NCBI GenBank assembly: GCA_903813345.2
Contig: CAIIXF020000001.1
Span: 1,550,001 to 1,614,000, forward strand
Reading direction: 5' to 3'
Length of the DNA: 64,000 nucleotides
From: Owenia fusiformis
Taxonomy: Eukaryota > Annelida > Polychaeta > Sabellida > Oweniidae
Every line of letters starts with the position of its first letter. The first letter of the stretch is position 1. The translations under genes were made by a program, and so were the position numbers. A model generated the notes under the pieces. It was not told the DNA's origin. It did not search any database and worked only from the letters and a program-made list of their open reading frames with translations. Of the stretch, positions 11,406 to 23,000 are shown piece after piece.

Positions 11406-12150
11406 CACCAAACTAGTTTTCACTACGTTCTCGAAAACGGGCTTCAACTGTGTACGAACGGACTGGACGTACTTAGAACCGTTTGGGGTCTATTACAAAC
11501 GTCATCGAACGTACTCGAACGGGTAGGTCCTCTAGAACTTAGAGCATGCTTAAAATGTTCTCGTGGTCGATACGTTCTTCAATTAGAACGCGTGACAACG
11601 TACTAACGACGAGCTGGACGTACTACGAACGGAACCGTCGAACTTCAATCCTACTAGGGACGTTTTAACAAGAGTTGAACTGTCTGAGGACGTATTGCGA
11701 ACGAGGTTGAACGTATTGCAAACGGGTTTAAACTGATTAAGAACGTATTTAAGACTTCTTATGAACGAGTTAGCAAAAGTATAGCTATCAGACCAAACAA
11801 GTTGCCACTGCGTTCTTCAAAACTGGTTTTAAACTGTGTTTGAACGGAATGAAAGTACTGCAACTTTCTAAGGTCTATTTACGAACTTCATGAACGTTCT
11901 CAGACGGGAAGGTGATTTTAGAATTGGCGACCATACCGTTCTGTAATCAGGTCATGATGACCTTCTAGACTAAGGGACGCGTTATACGACGTTGCACACC
12001 GATGTGGTGCGACCTGAACGAACTGCGAATGAGATGGACGTATTGAAGACTGTTTATGAACGAAGTAGCTAATTATTTTAGACATATTTCCCGACCACAG
12101 CCAGATTGAGCCCGTTTTAGGACGTTTTCGTAGGACTGGCAAAAACGGGT
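11406..12150. repeat. Degenerate array of GAACG words spaced about 10 bp
   Basis: Words of the type GAACG/AAACG/GGACG recur along about 740 bp, usually 9-11 bp apart. For example, around 11690-11775 they read GAACG-5-GAACG-6-AAACG-5-AAACT-6-GAACG. Some spacings are about 21 bp, as if one unit had decayed. An approximate unit is GAACGTAYTN. No long open frame follows it. This looks like an old 10-bp minisatellite that has diverged. The period is close to one helical turn, so protein-binding or curvature effects are possible but unproven. Confidence 0.6.
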
Positions 12151-12296
12151 AAGAACTAGTTGTGTGTGATATGGGGGTAAGTTCATGAAAAGATCATATG
12201 AATAAAGAAAATATACTTGAATATATAAAACACAATTGTCACAATCATTCTAAGGATTTTCAAAATGGCTGACAGCATTTTATTTCATGCAGAAAA

Positions 12297-12419
12297 GTTC
12301 CATATTTGCACAACGCCTGGTCCTTACCTAGATTTTTATATATCTCAAGTGGTACCTTAGAAGTACACTATTCCCTCACTACATATAACTTTCTAGGTAA
12401 GAACCAGGCGTTATATGAA
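12297..12419. repeat. Inverted repeat / hairpin, about 120 bp
   Basis: ACGCCTGGTCCTTACCTAGA at 12313-12332 is matched by TCTAGGTAAGAACCAGGCGT at 12392-12411, with weaker pairing continuing outward. The loop is about 60 bp. No coding content. Probably a small MITE or foldback remnant. Confidence 0.6.
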
Positions 12420-12425
12420 CATAGC

Positions 12426-13042
12426 AAGAGTTCATCATGACTTTCCTCTCTCAAAGAATAAGTAGGTCAACACAATTACAAACATATTTCATCCCTATTC
12501 AATGGCTATACATGAGTGTATAGAGTGACACAATTAAGCAATTGGAAATCTGCCAAGTTGGGTTTATACATTCTGGAGACTTTTTCTGAAACTGATAAAA
12601 ATTCTCATTTTCACAGGAAGTGATACATACCTCCTAAATCGACCAAAATATACGTATTTGAGTAATGTTGAATGCTTTTTATTGCTATTTCTTTAAAATA
12701 TACATATTTATCTGCAATTTGATTCTACATATCATTTTTCTAAAACTTTTAAGTGACCCCAGGGGTGTCTATAGCCATTCGTTCTTTTAGAATTTTGGGA
12801 ACATTTTTTAGCCAGTACTGTACCTTAAGACCATATCTTACCTCTCGAACTCAATTTATGTATTACGAAGTATGAAAAAATGTCCTCTTGAACATTGAAC
12901 TCATTAAAATTCATAGCTAACAGTATTAGTGAACCTTGCTTATGAGTGAGCGTGGGACGCAGCGACGATATCACTGTGGTGATTTTATAATTTCAATACG
13001 AAAAAACATATAACAATCGTAAGTGCAGTGACATTTCCGAAG
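12426..13042. other. Upstream region of the Toll-like receptor gene
   Basis: No gene seen. It must contain the receptor's promoter and 5' untranslated sequence (or the end of an upstream intron), but I see no TATA box or splice signal strong enough to mark a start site. Confidence 0.4.
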
Positions 13043-15634
13043 ATGTTCCTTAAAGTTGGCGTTATCGTATCCCTGTGTATATCAGGTATATTGTTGAAGA
13101 AAGACCAAAAGATAACAATCGCAGAAATTGGGGAAAACGAAAACTGTGATTTGTGTGAACTTGATACTCATCGCGATGTAATTGTCACCTTTCAATGTCA
13201 CCAATATTTGTCACCTAACAAGACGAAGACATTTACAACTATTGATGAACTTTTCTCCTGTCTTCCGAATTTCACTCAAAGGATCTTACAGATCAGGGTT
13301 AACATTTCCGGATTTAACTTTGGAGTCGTACCAAATGGATCATTTAGCCGCGTACCGTATATGGCCAAATTAACATTAAGAGAATGTAACATTACGAGAC
13401 TAGAACCAAATGCTTTCAATGGCTCCGAAATAATTAAGCTTGCAATTGTGGACGTTGGCAAAGATAAGGAAGGTATCTCGATCCTGAATCGTCGTTTGTT
13501 ACAGCAGTTTCACACAATTGCGGAATTAAATCTAGGAAAAGTGAGAAGCATTGAAAATGAAACATTCACTGCTCTTCCAGACCTTTATCGACTTACTTTG
13601 GAACACAAAAGTATCTTGGACCACAACCAAGTATTCAGACATATGCATAAATTGCGAATTCTTATTCTCGATGGGATAGGATTAAAACAAATCCCTGGTG
13701 TCATTTTGCCCTATATCCCAACCTTGCAAGAACTCAATTTAGCCAACAATGCTATAACAAGCCTTCGATTTAATGGAACGCTTGGAACCCGTTGGAACTT
13801 TAGGCTTGACGTTTCTGGAAACAGTATCAAATCAGTGACACAATCTGATATGATACAGTTCAAAGATGTTGGTACCTTGTCACTTGATCTAGGTGGCAAT
13901 GATTTAGAAGAAATCGAACGATATTTTCTTAGAGACATCAATACAATAGATAAGCTTTTGTTTAACCGAAACCTTAAATTGGGAAAAACAAATGCATTTA
14001 TGAACTTGCTGAAAAGCTCGAAGGGCAAGCCTATTAAAAGGCTGGGATTATCGGGTTGTGGCATTGTAATTGATAGCTTTAATTCGTCTATCCTCAAGCC
14101 CCTCGAGGATTCCGACCTTCAAACTCTATGGCTTGGGAACAACTTGATAGATACTCTTGAAAGTGATGCATTTGAACCAGTGAAATCGTTGTACTATCTT
14201 GAGATATCAAACTTTATGCACATTTCCAATGAGACATTTTCCCCACTGCGTAACTTAGGATCTCTTGAGATTCATGACATGTCTGTGCTTCAAACAAGAA
14301 AAGAGCATGTGAATGTTCGTTTGAATCAACTAAGAGAATTGGACACACTCTGGCTGCACAAACTGGATTACTCTCGCATCTTTTTTACTTTCGGAAATGA
14401 TCAGCCAAATCTAAGAAATTTAACATTAAACAATCTGGGTGAGTTATTTGAAGTATATCGTGGTCAAGTTTTGAATTTGATCACAAAACCATTCTCATAT
14501 TTCTCATCCCTCGACTTATCTGGAAATTTATTGTTTCGCTATCCTGACACTTCTCTTTGTCAACTATTTAATGGAGTCGAAACTCGTCGATTGTATTTAC
14601 GTGAAAACTATTTCAAAATGCTCCCGGATTGTATATTTCAAAATATTTCCACAGGTTTGATAGATTTGAGCCAAAACAGAATAACTTATATTCAAGATGA
14701 TTTGTTTAAAAAGATCCCTAAATTAATCAATTTATACTTAGTCGGGAATAGCATAAGCTTGATTGATGGAACAGCACTGAGTCGAGTCACGCGTTTCATA
14801 CATCTTGAAAATAATTTGATTGAATGTAACTGTGCAGCGCAACCCTTTACAAATTGGCTACGACGAAGAAAGCATCAAAAGGGAAAAGTCTATCATGACA
14901 AACTTTGTAGTTCATCTGAAGGACCAACAAATCAAGAACTGTTGAAATTTGAATTAACATGGTTGGAATGTAACATGGAAGTCTTTATTAGAATCATTGC
15001 TCTATCAGTTAGCAGTGTTGTTCTGGTTGGGATAATAACTGCTTCACTTTTGAAATATTTCTGGCAAGACATAAAGTACATGCAGCTGGTCAGGAGAGCA
15101 AAACGCCACCATGGATATATTCGAATTCCAGTTGATGATCCAAATGCTATCCAAGATGATATTCCAATGGATGGTGGCAACCCAGAAGATGAAATATATG
15201 ATGCTTTCGTCAGCTACCATTCTGAGAAGCGCATATGGGTACGTGACGTGATGACGCCAGAACTGACGAAAGGAGAAGTTCCATTCTCATTGATACATGA
15301 TGATAACATTATACCAGGACAAGAGTCATACTTTGGTGGACTAATGTCCCACATGGACCGTAGCCGCCATATTATATTCCTGGTTACTCGAGGCTGGATG
15401 AAGGAGGGATGGAATGAGTTTGAAATGGACTCTGCTATAGATATGCTCACTCAGACCAAACGCCACACACTCATAGTTATTCTGTTGGAGCACATACCAC
15501 AAAAAGAGATGTCGCACAAGCTTAAACTGATGGTAAGACACAATGTCTGCCTGAAATGGAGCGAAGAAGAAGGAAAGCAGCGGACATTTTGGAGAGATCT
15601 GAAACTGGAACTCGGGAAAAAGCGATATGAGTGA
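13043..15634 (+). CDS. Toll-like receptor (LRR ectodomain, one membrane span, TIR domain)
   Basis: The start chosen is ATG 13043; the open frame extends 5 codons upstream but has no ATG there. This gives 863 residues in a single exon. Residues 1-20 (MFLKVGVIVSLCISGILL...) are a signal peptide. Residues about 40-640 carry leucine-rich repeats, clear ones being LTLRECNITRLEPNAF, LQELNLANNAITSL and LINLYLVGNSISLI. They end in a single LRR C-terminal cysteine cap (NLIECNCAAQPFTNWL ... LTWLEC). Residues about 646-672 are the membrane helix. The TIR domain spans about 716-862, with box 1 YDAFVSYH, a box 2 region HDDNIIPGQ and box 3 RTFWRDL. Family role: ligand sensing at the membrane and signalling through TIR adaptors to NF-kB. 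One C-terminal cap next to the membrane is the vertebrate-type (single cysteine cluster) layout. Box 2 lacks the usual RD before xxPG (here DDNIIPG). The ORF is intact. The ligand cannot be inferred. Confidence 0.95.
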   Translation: MFLKVGVIVSLCISGILLKKDQKITIAEIGENENCDLCELDTHRDVIVTFQCHQYLSPNKTKTFTTIDELFSCLPNFTQRILQIRVNISGFNFGVVPNGSFSRVPYMAKLTLRECNITRLEPNAFNGSEIIKLAIVDVGKDKEGISILNRRLLQQFHTIAELNLGKVRSIENETFTALPDLYRLTLEHKSILDHNQVFRHMHKLRILILDGIGLKQIPGVILPYIPTLQELNLANNAITSLRFNGTLGTRWNFRLDVSGNSIKSVTQSDMIQFKDVGTLSLDLGGNDLEEIERYFLRDINTIDKLLFNRNLKLGKTNAFMNLLKSSKGKPIKRLGLSGCGIVIDSFNSSILKPLEDSDLQTLWLGNNLIDTLESDAFEPVKSLYYLEISNFMHISNETFSPLRNLGSLEIHDMSVLQTRKEHVNVRLNQLRELDTLWLHKLDYSRIFFTFGNDQPNLRNLTLNNLGELFEVYRGQVLNLITKPFSYFSSLDLSGNLLFRYPDTSLCQLFNGVETRRLYLRENYFKMLPDCIFQNISTGLIDLSQNRITYIQDDLFKKIPKLINLYLVGNSISLIDGTALSRVTRFIHLENNLIECNCAAQPFTNWLRRRKHQKGKVYHDKLCSSSEGPTNQELLKFELTWLECNMEVFIRIIALSVSSVVLVGIITASLLKYFWQDIKYMQLVRRAKRHHGYIRIPVDDPNAIQDDIPMDGGNPEDEIYDAFVSYHSEKRIWVRDVMTPELTKGEVPFSLIHDDNIIPGQESYFGGLMSHMDRSRHIIFLVTRGWMKEGWNEFEMDSAIDMLTQTKRHTLIVILLEHIPQKEMSHKLKLMVRHNVCLKWSEEEGKQRTFWRDLKLELGKKRYE

Positions 15635-15809
15635 GGCCATCCTCTTAAAAAGGAGGATAAATATTGTAAATAGCTGATTGCCTTCTGTTTATCATTATCT
15701 TCAAAAAATGTTACATGATTTAAGTACACATATTTCCCCTTGAAAATAAGGATAAATGATAAACAAAACTTGTTCCTTTCTGTTTATCCTCATATTGAAA
15801 AAGTGATTT

Positions 15810-15815
15810 AATAAA
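15810..15815 (+). terminator. Likely polyadenylation signal of the Toll-like receptor gene
   Basis: AATAAA lies 176 bases after the stop codon and is the first good hexamer downstream, giving a short 3' untranslated region. Confidence 0.55.
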
Positions 15816-16540
15816 ACAAACCTTAACGTTTCCTTCTTTCTATGGAAAACGTTACGTTAAGTTATGTTTCCTGGTGCCTAGTCAAGGGAATAATACTTTT
15901 AAACGTGACACGGGTATTTATTGGTTCAATCATTCAGTATTACTAATGCTCATTCTGTAGCATATCATATATCATTAGCATAGCTTCAAATATTGGTGGG
16001 TCAAAGAAATAATGTATTGGACATATTCACACTTCAACCCCAAGTTCTCGAGAGTGTAAGGGGGGAATATATATACGAGTATATCTACAATGAAAGTCAT
16101 GTGACTCCTGTTGATCCAATTACAGAATGAGTAACATGACAGTGAGATTCATGTAATTCTTGTATAATACTTTTTGTAAAATACAAACGGTTCTGATTAT
16201 AAGTTATTGTATATTCATAGTCTCGATATTCTGTATTGGCACTCGACTACGTCTCGTTCCAATACGGGATTTCTCGAGCAGAATATATATATATCCTGTA
16301 TTGCACTTCAAATCATTCTAATAACGTTTTTATCGTGTGATCCTCTGTATTGCTACTGAGAATGTCCCCTCCGTACCAATATTTTCTGTATTGCGACGGA
16401 GATGATCAATGGGGATAATCTCAGTAGCAATACAGATTGGTACAGCACAAGAACTGACAAATCAGAAGGCTTCATTATACACAGATTATACGATAAGAAA
16501 ATGTATTAATACTATGATCCACATAAATTACTTGTAATGA
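15816..16540. other. Intergenic, with a hairpin at 16346-16435
   Basis: No gene seen. CTGTATTGCTACTGAGA (from 16346) pairs with TCTCAGTAGCAATACAG (to 16435) around a 50-bp loop. Further TATTGC/GCAATA words from 16230 onward suggest a small palindromic repeat element of uncertain limits. Confidence 0.45.
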
Positions 16541-16543
16541 CCA

Positions 16544-16754
16544 AGGCCCGTAGCCAGGATTTGCCAGGGGGTTCACTTTTATAAAAATTCCAGGGGTGGT
16601 TCACGACAATTTTGGTCCAAAATGGCCAAAATCACTTGAAAAGCCTCGGAATGGTCAGAATGGTCGGAAAACTGCATGATTTTGAACTTGATTTTTTGGC
16701 CGGAGGGGGGGGGGGTTCGCTCGAACCCATCGAACCCTCTATGGCTACGGGCCT
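16544..16754. mobile_element. 211-bp MITE with AGGCCCGTAGCCA terminal inverted repeats
   Basis: AGGCCCGTAGCCA at 16544 is matched by TGGCTACGGGCCT ending at 16754. The interior has a G-rich tract (GGGGGGGGGG near 16707) flanked by TTCG-rich sequence, and no transposase. No clear target duplication is visible. The short ORF over it (67 codons) is not a gene. Confidence 0.65.
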
Positions 16755-17546
16755 GTTATGCAAAATATATTTCTTACACCCAATCTTGTACATACATGTG
16801 TACATAGCTACCTAGGATAGCTACAGATTCAGGTCGACTGCTCATGACTTCTTTTCAATACTTTTGGCTTTTTTATTTGTCAGACAGTTGTGAAAATTGC
16901 ATATAATATCCTGCTTTATAATTGGAATATATTTTATATCGTATCAACACAACCTTGTACTGTTACTTGTTTTCCACTGGTTCAAAATCTGGAGGACGCG
17001 ATATCTCACTGGGAGGATTTACATCCTCCAGACCAGAGACATGTTTTATATGTCTCTCTGTCCATACTAAAATACATTTACCAATTTGCAGTGATAACAA
17101 ACACATATCTAATATCTATACATTATAACATATTTAAATATATAACTATTATTCAAGGGTAAAAAATAAGAACTTAAATACACAATGTTTGCCAAAGTAA
17201 TCCATAACACTGTCACTTTTGACGCACGTCAAATTATCCGCCATTTCGTCTGATTCTGATTGAACGAAATGCAATGGTACTTTCAGACCCTTGTGACTGC
17301 TATTTGGATGTGTTTATTTTTTCTGATTCAAAATCGTGCAAACAAAACAAAGAACCTTCTTATGGCCTCAAGCAAGGTTATTATTTAGAAACCAATATTT
17401 CGATTCACATAAAAGTTTCAAAGTTCAGCATCTAGTTAACACTCAAACTTTCGACCAATCAGCAATCAGAAAACAATTTTGGTGAGAGAGGGAAAATGAA
17501 AAGTTTTGAATTTCTTCATAATTTCCTGTTTTATTGACCATTCAGA
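16755..17546. other. 5' flank of the Ubl/B-box/MUS81-like gene
   Basis: No coding sequence recognised. It separates the receptor gene from the first coding exon at 17547 and should hold the promoter and leader of the large gene. No decisive core promoter element seen. Confidence 0.4.
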
Positions 17547-20030
17547 ATGCGAATTTTTATTCGTAATAAGTCCAGGTATAGCCCCGAGTTCCAGGAAGAT
17601 GACATGATGTACATTGACGTGCAGGACTATGCCGGAACTACAATAAATGAGCTGAAAGAGGTAAATTGATTAATTTTGGTGGGTGATAATAGGCTACAGT
17701 GCTCAGTTAGACTATATCCTATTTAGTCTGAATTATATTCAGACTATAAGGCACCTATGTTAAAGTTTGGTAATTCTAAATATTTGTTTACATAGGAAGT
17801 GCTATTCAAAATGGCCGATTGGGTAAAATTAATTTGCACATTTGTTACTTCAATTAGCTTTATTTCCACTTGACAATATGCTGTGTAGTCCAACAACATT
17901 AGACCTAGCCCGGGCCTCGTTTCTTATCTGACATGTGTTATGGCCCGGCTAGGTCTAACCTCCATGACCATTTTGCCTTTGATGCGTTAATTTAATCGTT
18001 CAGCAGGTTTCGACATGCGGAACTAATTGAACCCTGAAAACATGGCAATATTACACAAAGAATGTGATTCAAGCATGCATACATACCTTATAAACACATA
18101 CACCCCGTCCCGTATCCCCCTTAGACCCTATTGATGCATAATTACGAAAATATTGGAGACAGGTTTGGAATATGACGAAAATGTCGGTCAGTTTCGGTAA
18201 CATCGAAATTGCAAATCGTTTCAGGAATTAACCGTCATCAAGGCACTGCATTAACGAACAGTTGGTTTGCAATTAATAACTATTTTGCGTGTATATACGC
18301 GCTATATAAATTAATCAAAGATACCTGTTATCCTCAAAATTGATCTTTTTATCCCGAGTAATCACGATAATAATTATCAATCTATTTGACAACAATTTCG
18401 TTTCGCTGGTAGTTTAATTTTACGATCCGGGACACTCAGACGAACAGACACAATGACGGACATGCGGGAATGTCACTTTAGAGATTGGTAAGTGTAGCCT
18501 CATTTTACTCGTATAAATGAACATTTAACACAATAATATTGTGTTAAATCGCTTGATATTATGTGTTTTTATATTATTGTCAAGTATCAGTTGCACGTTA
18601 TCGCGGAAAAATGGTTTCGATGGATTCAGAACTTGCATCAAAGGAAAGAATAGTAAGGAGGTTAAACTCAATAATGGCCCCAAGAAAATTCCTAATAATA
18701 AAGAACGCCGTTATTGAGTTTAACGACGTTGAACTATATGCTGTGTTACTTTTTATTGCATTTAATTGTACCTTACTATTTAATTGAAATTTTGTAATGT
18801 TTATTTTATTGAAAAAATGGTTGCTCCAATTGATAATTTTGTGCAAAAAAATTCACTGCAATTTCCACAGGAAAGTAGTACATCATAATAGACTGACTTC
18901 TAGTCAGTCTGTTGGATACATACTAAGTGCTCAGTGGCATCTTGATTTTCTATCACCATTCCCAGATCATGGTGATTTGAGACTTCATACTTTCCAATAA
19001 TGTCTAGATACACACATCCCTTTGGTTTTGTATATTTTACATTTTGTATACTCTCAGTCTCAACTAAAGTCTAGTTTTTTATTTTGGAAACCAGTTCATA
19101 AATCCATGGGCTCTAATTGAAAGCCCATGATAAATCATGTGGTTAAAATAAGGAAATGTTGTGATGTAACCACGTATCTACTAACTTACCAGTTTGTTCT
19201 ATGTCATCTATTGGACTAAGTTGCATTGTGGAACTCGGCTAAACACCAGACTGAAGGCAGTATTCTGAGGTTATAAAATATGAATCAAGATACTTTTATG
19301 TTTTGTAGCACTGTAAAAGAAAGTCCCCAGCAAAGATTGATGAACTGTTTTACCGCAATGAGGCCCTAGCAGATGACAGGTATGTCAACCAATCCATTAA
19401 ATCTATAATGTACCCATAGAAATAAATTAGATGAAAACTAAATATTTATATAAATCCCAGCACTGTTGTTATAATACATAGAAATGTGTATTATTTTCTT
19501 GCTCTTTTTGCTCTTTGACAACAAATAGAAGACTGGATCCAAAAAAGAGTTGTCAGGAAATTTTTTCTGTCAGTCATGGACTTAGCATAATAGATGGTGA
19601 TCATCAAAGTCTCAAAATCAGTTAAAAGTTTCACAATGAATACCTCCATATTTAGTCTTCCATTGAGTCTCTTATCATCCCCCCCCTCCATGTCACCCTT
19701 ATTTGATTCACCTCCTGACCAGAGGTGGGATGTGTAGGGGGCACCCTATCTTGATGTGTGAATTCTTACATATCAACATGAAATGTTCTTATTTACTGAA
19801 TCTGTATTTTTTTATATTTTGTTTAGGTCTGTAGCACACAACAATCTGCATGACAATGTCATCCTGGAAACAACTTCTAATCCATTCTTCCTGGCCTGTA
19901 TGAATATCCTCTTAGTGAAGGCAGAAAGGAACATGTCCGACTACCCCGATAAATCCCCCGAGTATTCCCGTTTCAAAAGATCAAAGATACACAAAATAAC
20001 AATCATTGGTGTGCTTACCAATTCGAAAAA
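17547..20030 (+). CDS. Exons 1-3: ubiquitin-like domain
   Basis: Residues 1-130. The start is ATG 17547 (AGAATGCGA). The pattern follows the ubiquitin fold: strand MRIFIRN, strand MMYIDV, helix TTINELKEHC, strand DELFYRNEAL, and ADDRSVAHNNLHDNVILE, which aligns with the ubiquitin stretch EDGRTLSDYNIQKESTLHL. No C-terminal Gly-Gly follows, so this is an integral Ubl module and not a conjugated modifier. Exon 3 continues with SNPFFLACMNILLVKAERN and a basic segment (residues 81-130) that I do not recognise. Donor and acceptor sites are GAG^gtaaat, ttgtag^CAC, GACAG^gtatg, tttag^GTC and AAAAA^gtaagt. Confidence 0.8.
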
Positions 20031-23000
20031 GTAAGTTTACCTACTCTTCAATATTTAGAAATTGTGGATATTCTGAATGAAAGTACATGTTATGTTGTAC
20101 TGTACTATACTGTATTAATATACTGCACTATACTGTACTGTACTGTACTCTAATATACTCTCATGTACTGTTCTATACTGTACTCCCTATGATATCCTCA
20201 TTGTACATACGGTACTTAATTACTTTTCACCAATTCTGAAATTCTGATTGTGTCCAAAACTGGTCAAACTATCACAATTTTTATTTCTTTTTGCTCAACT
20301 ACTGTATGCAGGTTTTTTTTTAGCAGCAGTCAACAGGCGATCTTCACCAGTTGTTATCACAAAATCGCCTGTTGTTTTTAAGGTCTTTTCAACTTTTCCA
20401 TGTTAAATTATGATTTCCATTGATTTTGCCTCTTGTTTTCATTTATTTAGCCTGTTGTTAGAAATTTTAGTGAAACCCCTGTGTATGTATGAGTAATTGG
20501 GCATGTTGGTAACTTGTTTTAAAACACAACTGCTGTAGAAAGCACTGGATTATGTCATCTTCAATTAAATTTGCTATTATTGTTATTTTTAGAGAGAGTG
20601 ACAGACAGCCACCTCACATGAGCAATGTGAATGCATTCATAGCCTACATAGACAGATTAGGCAAGAAAGGTGCTTCAATGAGTTATTTCACAAGAGATGC
20701 TTTGCATGAGTTCTATGAGGAGTTTGAACAGCTTGATATGCAGAAACCAGACCCTGTTGGATCATTCCTAAGACGCCATGCTATTCAGTTGGGATTCATT
20801 GATCCAAAAGATGGAGGTTTGTTCATTATTTGTTTAACTTTCAATGCTAGTCAATGTCGTTACAATAAGAAATGGATAAAAATAAAGATTCCATGAAAAA
20901 TGCTAAAATATATTAATATAGAAATAGGTTGATAATAAGTTGATCACGGTGTTGCCCTTTGAGTTCTCTAATTAAGAATGACAAGATGCCCCAAATCACA
21001 ATATAAATTAATAAATAAGAGGCTGTTCACAAAGTTATGAAAGGGTCAGGGGTGCTATTAAATCTATGAATTGGAAAGCAAGCATGACATCACTATTTTT
21101 CTAATTTTACGAAACGTTAGTAACTTTGCAAATCTTATGAAAATGCAACTTTATGAAATTCGCAAATTATACAATGGACTTACGAATGTTTGTTACGACA
21201 AACTGTACAAAAATGGGTCTCTGATTGTAACAGGTCGTTCAATAAGTTCATGCAAAAATATTCTCTTTTTTTTTTATTTTTCAATGCTTATCCTTGAAAC
21301 TTTCACAAACCATAGAAAAATACCTACTAATTGAAAAACAAAAAATAAAATACTTTGTTTTGATTGGTCAAAAGTTATGGTTGCTAAGGTAACCCATGTT
21401 TTGGTCACGCGGGCAATTTATGACATGAAAAAAGTTTAATTTTAATTGAATTCTTGTGATTTATTAGTTGCACATTAGATACACTCTCTATAAAACATTG
21501 TCTTTTTAAATTGAAGTTCCTATCAAGCATGTCACTTCATTAATTAAATGCCTAGCTCCTGGTGCTTCACCTATTCTTCGTATTGAGCCCTAAAGTCACA
21601 AGGGATTTTAGTGCGTCACCCTAAGCGAGCTCTACAAAAGAAACGGCCTGAAATTACCCCCTTCTCCAAGCTATTTCACCAAGACAATGCCCCATGGTCA
21701 TGAGCAAAAAATATGGTTCAGGATACCATCAGAGGTACCCTACAGATGGAGATTTTAGGCCAGGCTGCATACTCCCCTGATGAGGCTGTATTGGACTTTT
21801 GGGTGTTCAATAGGATGAAAGATGAACTGAGAGGTGGTCGTATGCAAGCATGACAGAGCTCAATGCAGCTGTGCAGAGTGCAATGCGTACTAAATTCCCT
21901 TGTGGCTTTAGGGCTCAATACGAAGAATGGGTGAAGCGCCAGGAACTATATGCATCCAGTATAAAGGAGATACAGTATGATGAGAATATCTTGAGCATTT
22001 AATGAAGTGACTTGCTTGCTTGGAGAGATAGTTATTCAAAAATTAGAAAGAGTGTGTATGTACTGTTCATTTAATTTGTAGTTTTGCATTTCTAATTTTA
22101 TGATTAGATGATGTTGGAGGGGCTGTTGTACATAATGGGCCAGGCCATACTGCAGAGCTTAACCACCAGCATGATATCAATGTCATTAATCCTAACAACA
22201 GAGCTGGTAAAATTAAGAATAACAAAGCTGGTGTCACCCCTACAACTAGAAGAGTGAAAGCAATTAAGGTAAGTTTACAATTTACACTACTATTCTAGTA
22301 TTTTAAATGAACTATATAATGTGCTATCCTGGAGTTGGTTTGTGGTGGATAAAAGCACGAGACTTAAATGTTCCAGAAACACTTTCATGTTAGCTTATGT
22401 GGTAATTTCAACCATTAATGATCATCTAATTTTACATGGGTGCCATTATATACAGTTGAAACAATAGAACAAAAGATAGCAAAAACATGTCTTATCTCCA
22501 GATGTCTTTTCCAATACATGCACAGCTAGTTATGTGGACTTACATTATGATAGTATTGGTACAGCTGATAGGATTGGTACAGCTGATAGGATTGGTACAG
22601 CTGATAGGATTGGTACAGCTGATACTGTTGGTATAGCTGATAGGATTGATACAGCTGATAGGATTGATACAGCTGATACTGTTGGTACAGCTGATACTGT
22701 TGGTACAGCTGATAGGATTGGTACAGCTGATAGGATTGGTACAGCTGATACTGTTGGTATAGCTGATAGGATTGATACAGCTGATAGGATTGATACAGCT
22801 GATACTGTTGGTACAGCTGATACTGTTGGTACAGCTGATAGGATTGGTACAGCTGATAGGATTGGTACAGCTGATAGGATTGGTACAGCTTATACTGTTG
22901 GTATAGCTGATAGGATTGATACAGCTGATAGGATTGATACAGCTGATACTGTTGGTATAGCTGATAGGATTGATACAGCTGATAGGATTGATACAGCTGA

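Noticed and set aside
12900-13030. Core promoter of the Toll-like receptor gene
   Set aside because: GATTTTATAA near 12980 is TATA-like, but no start site or conserved context supports it.
18563-18846. Small protein genes in intron 1 of the MUS81-like gene
   Set aside because: The overlapping frames on both strands centre on a hairpin and have no family resemblance.
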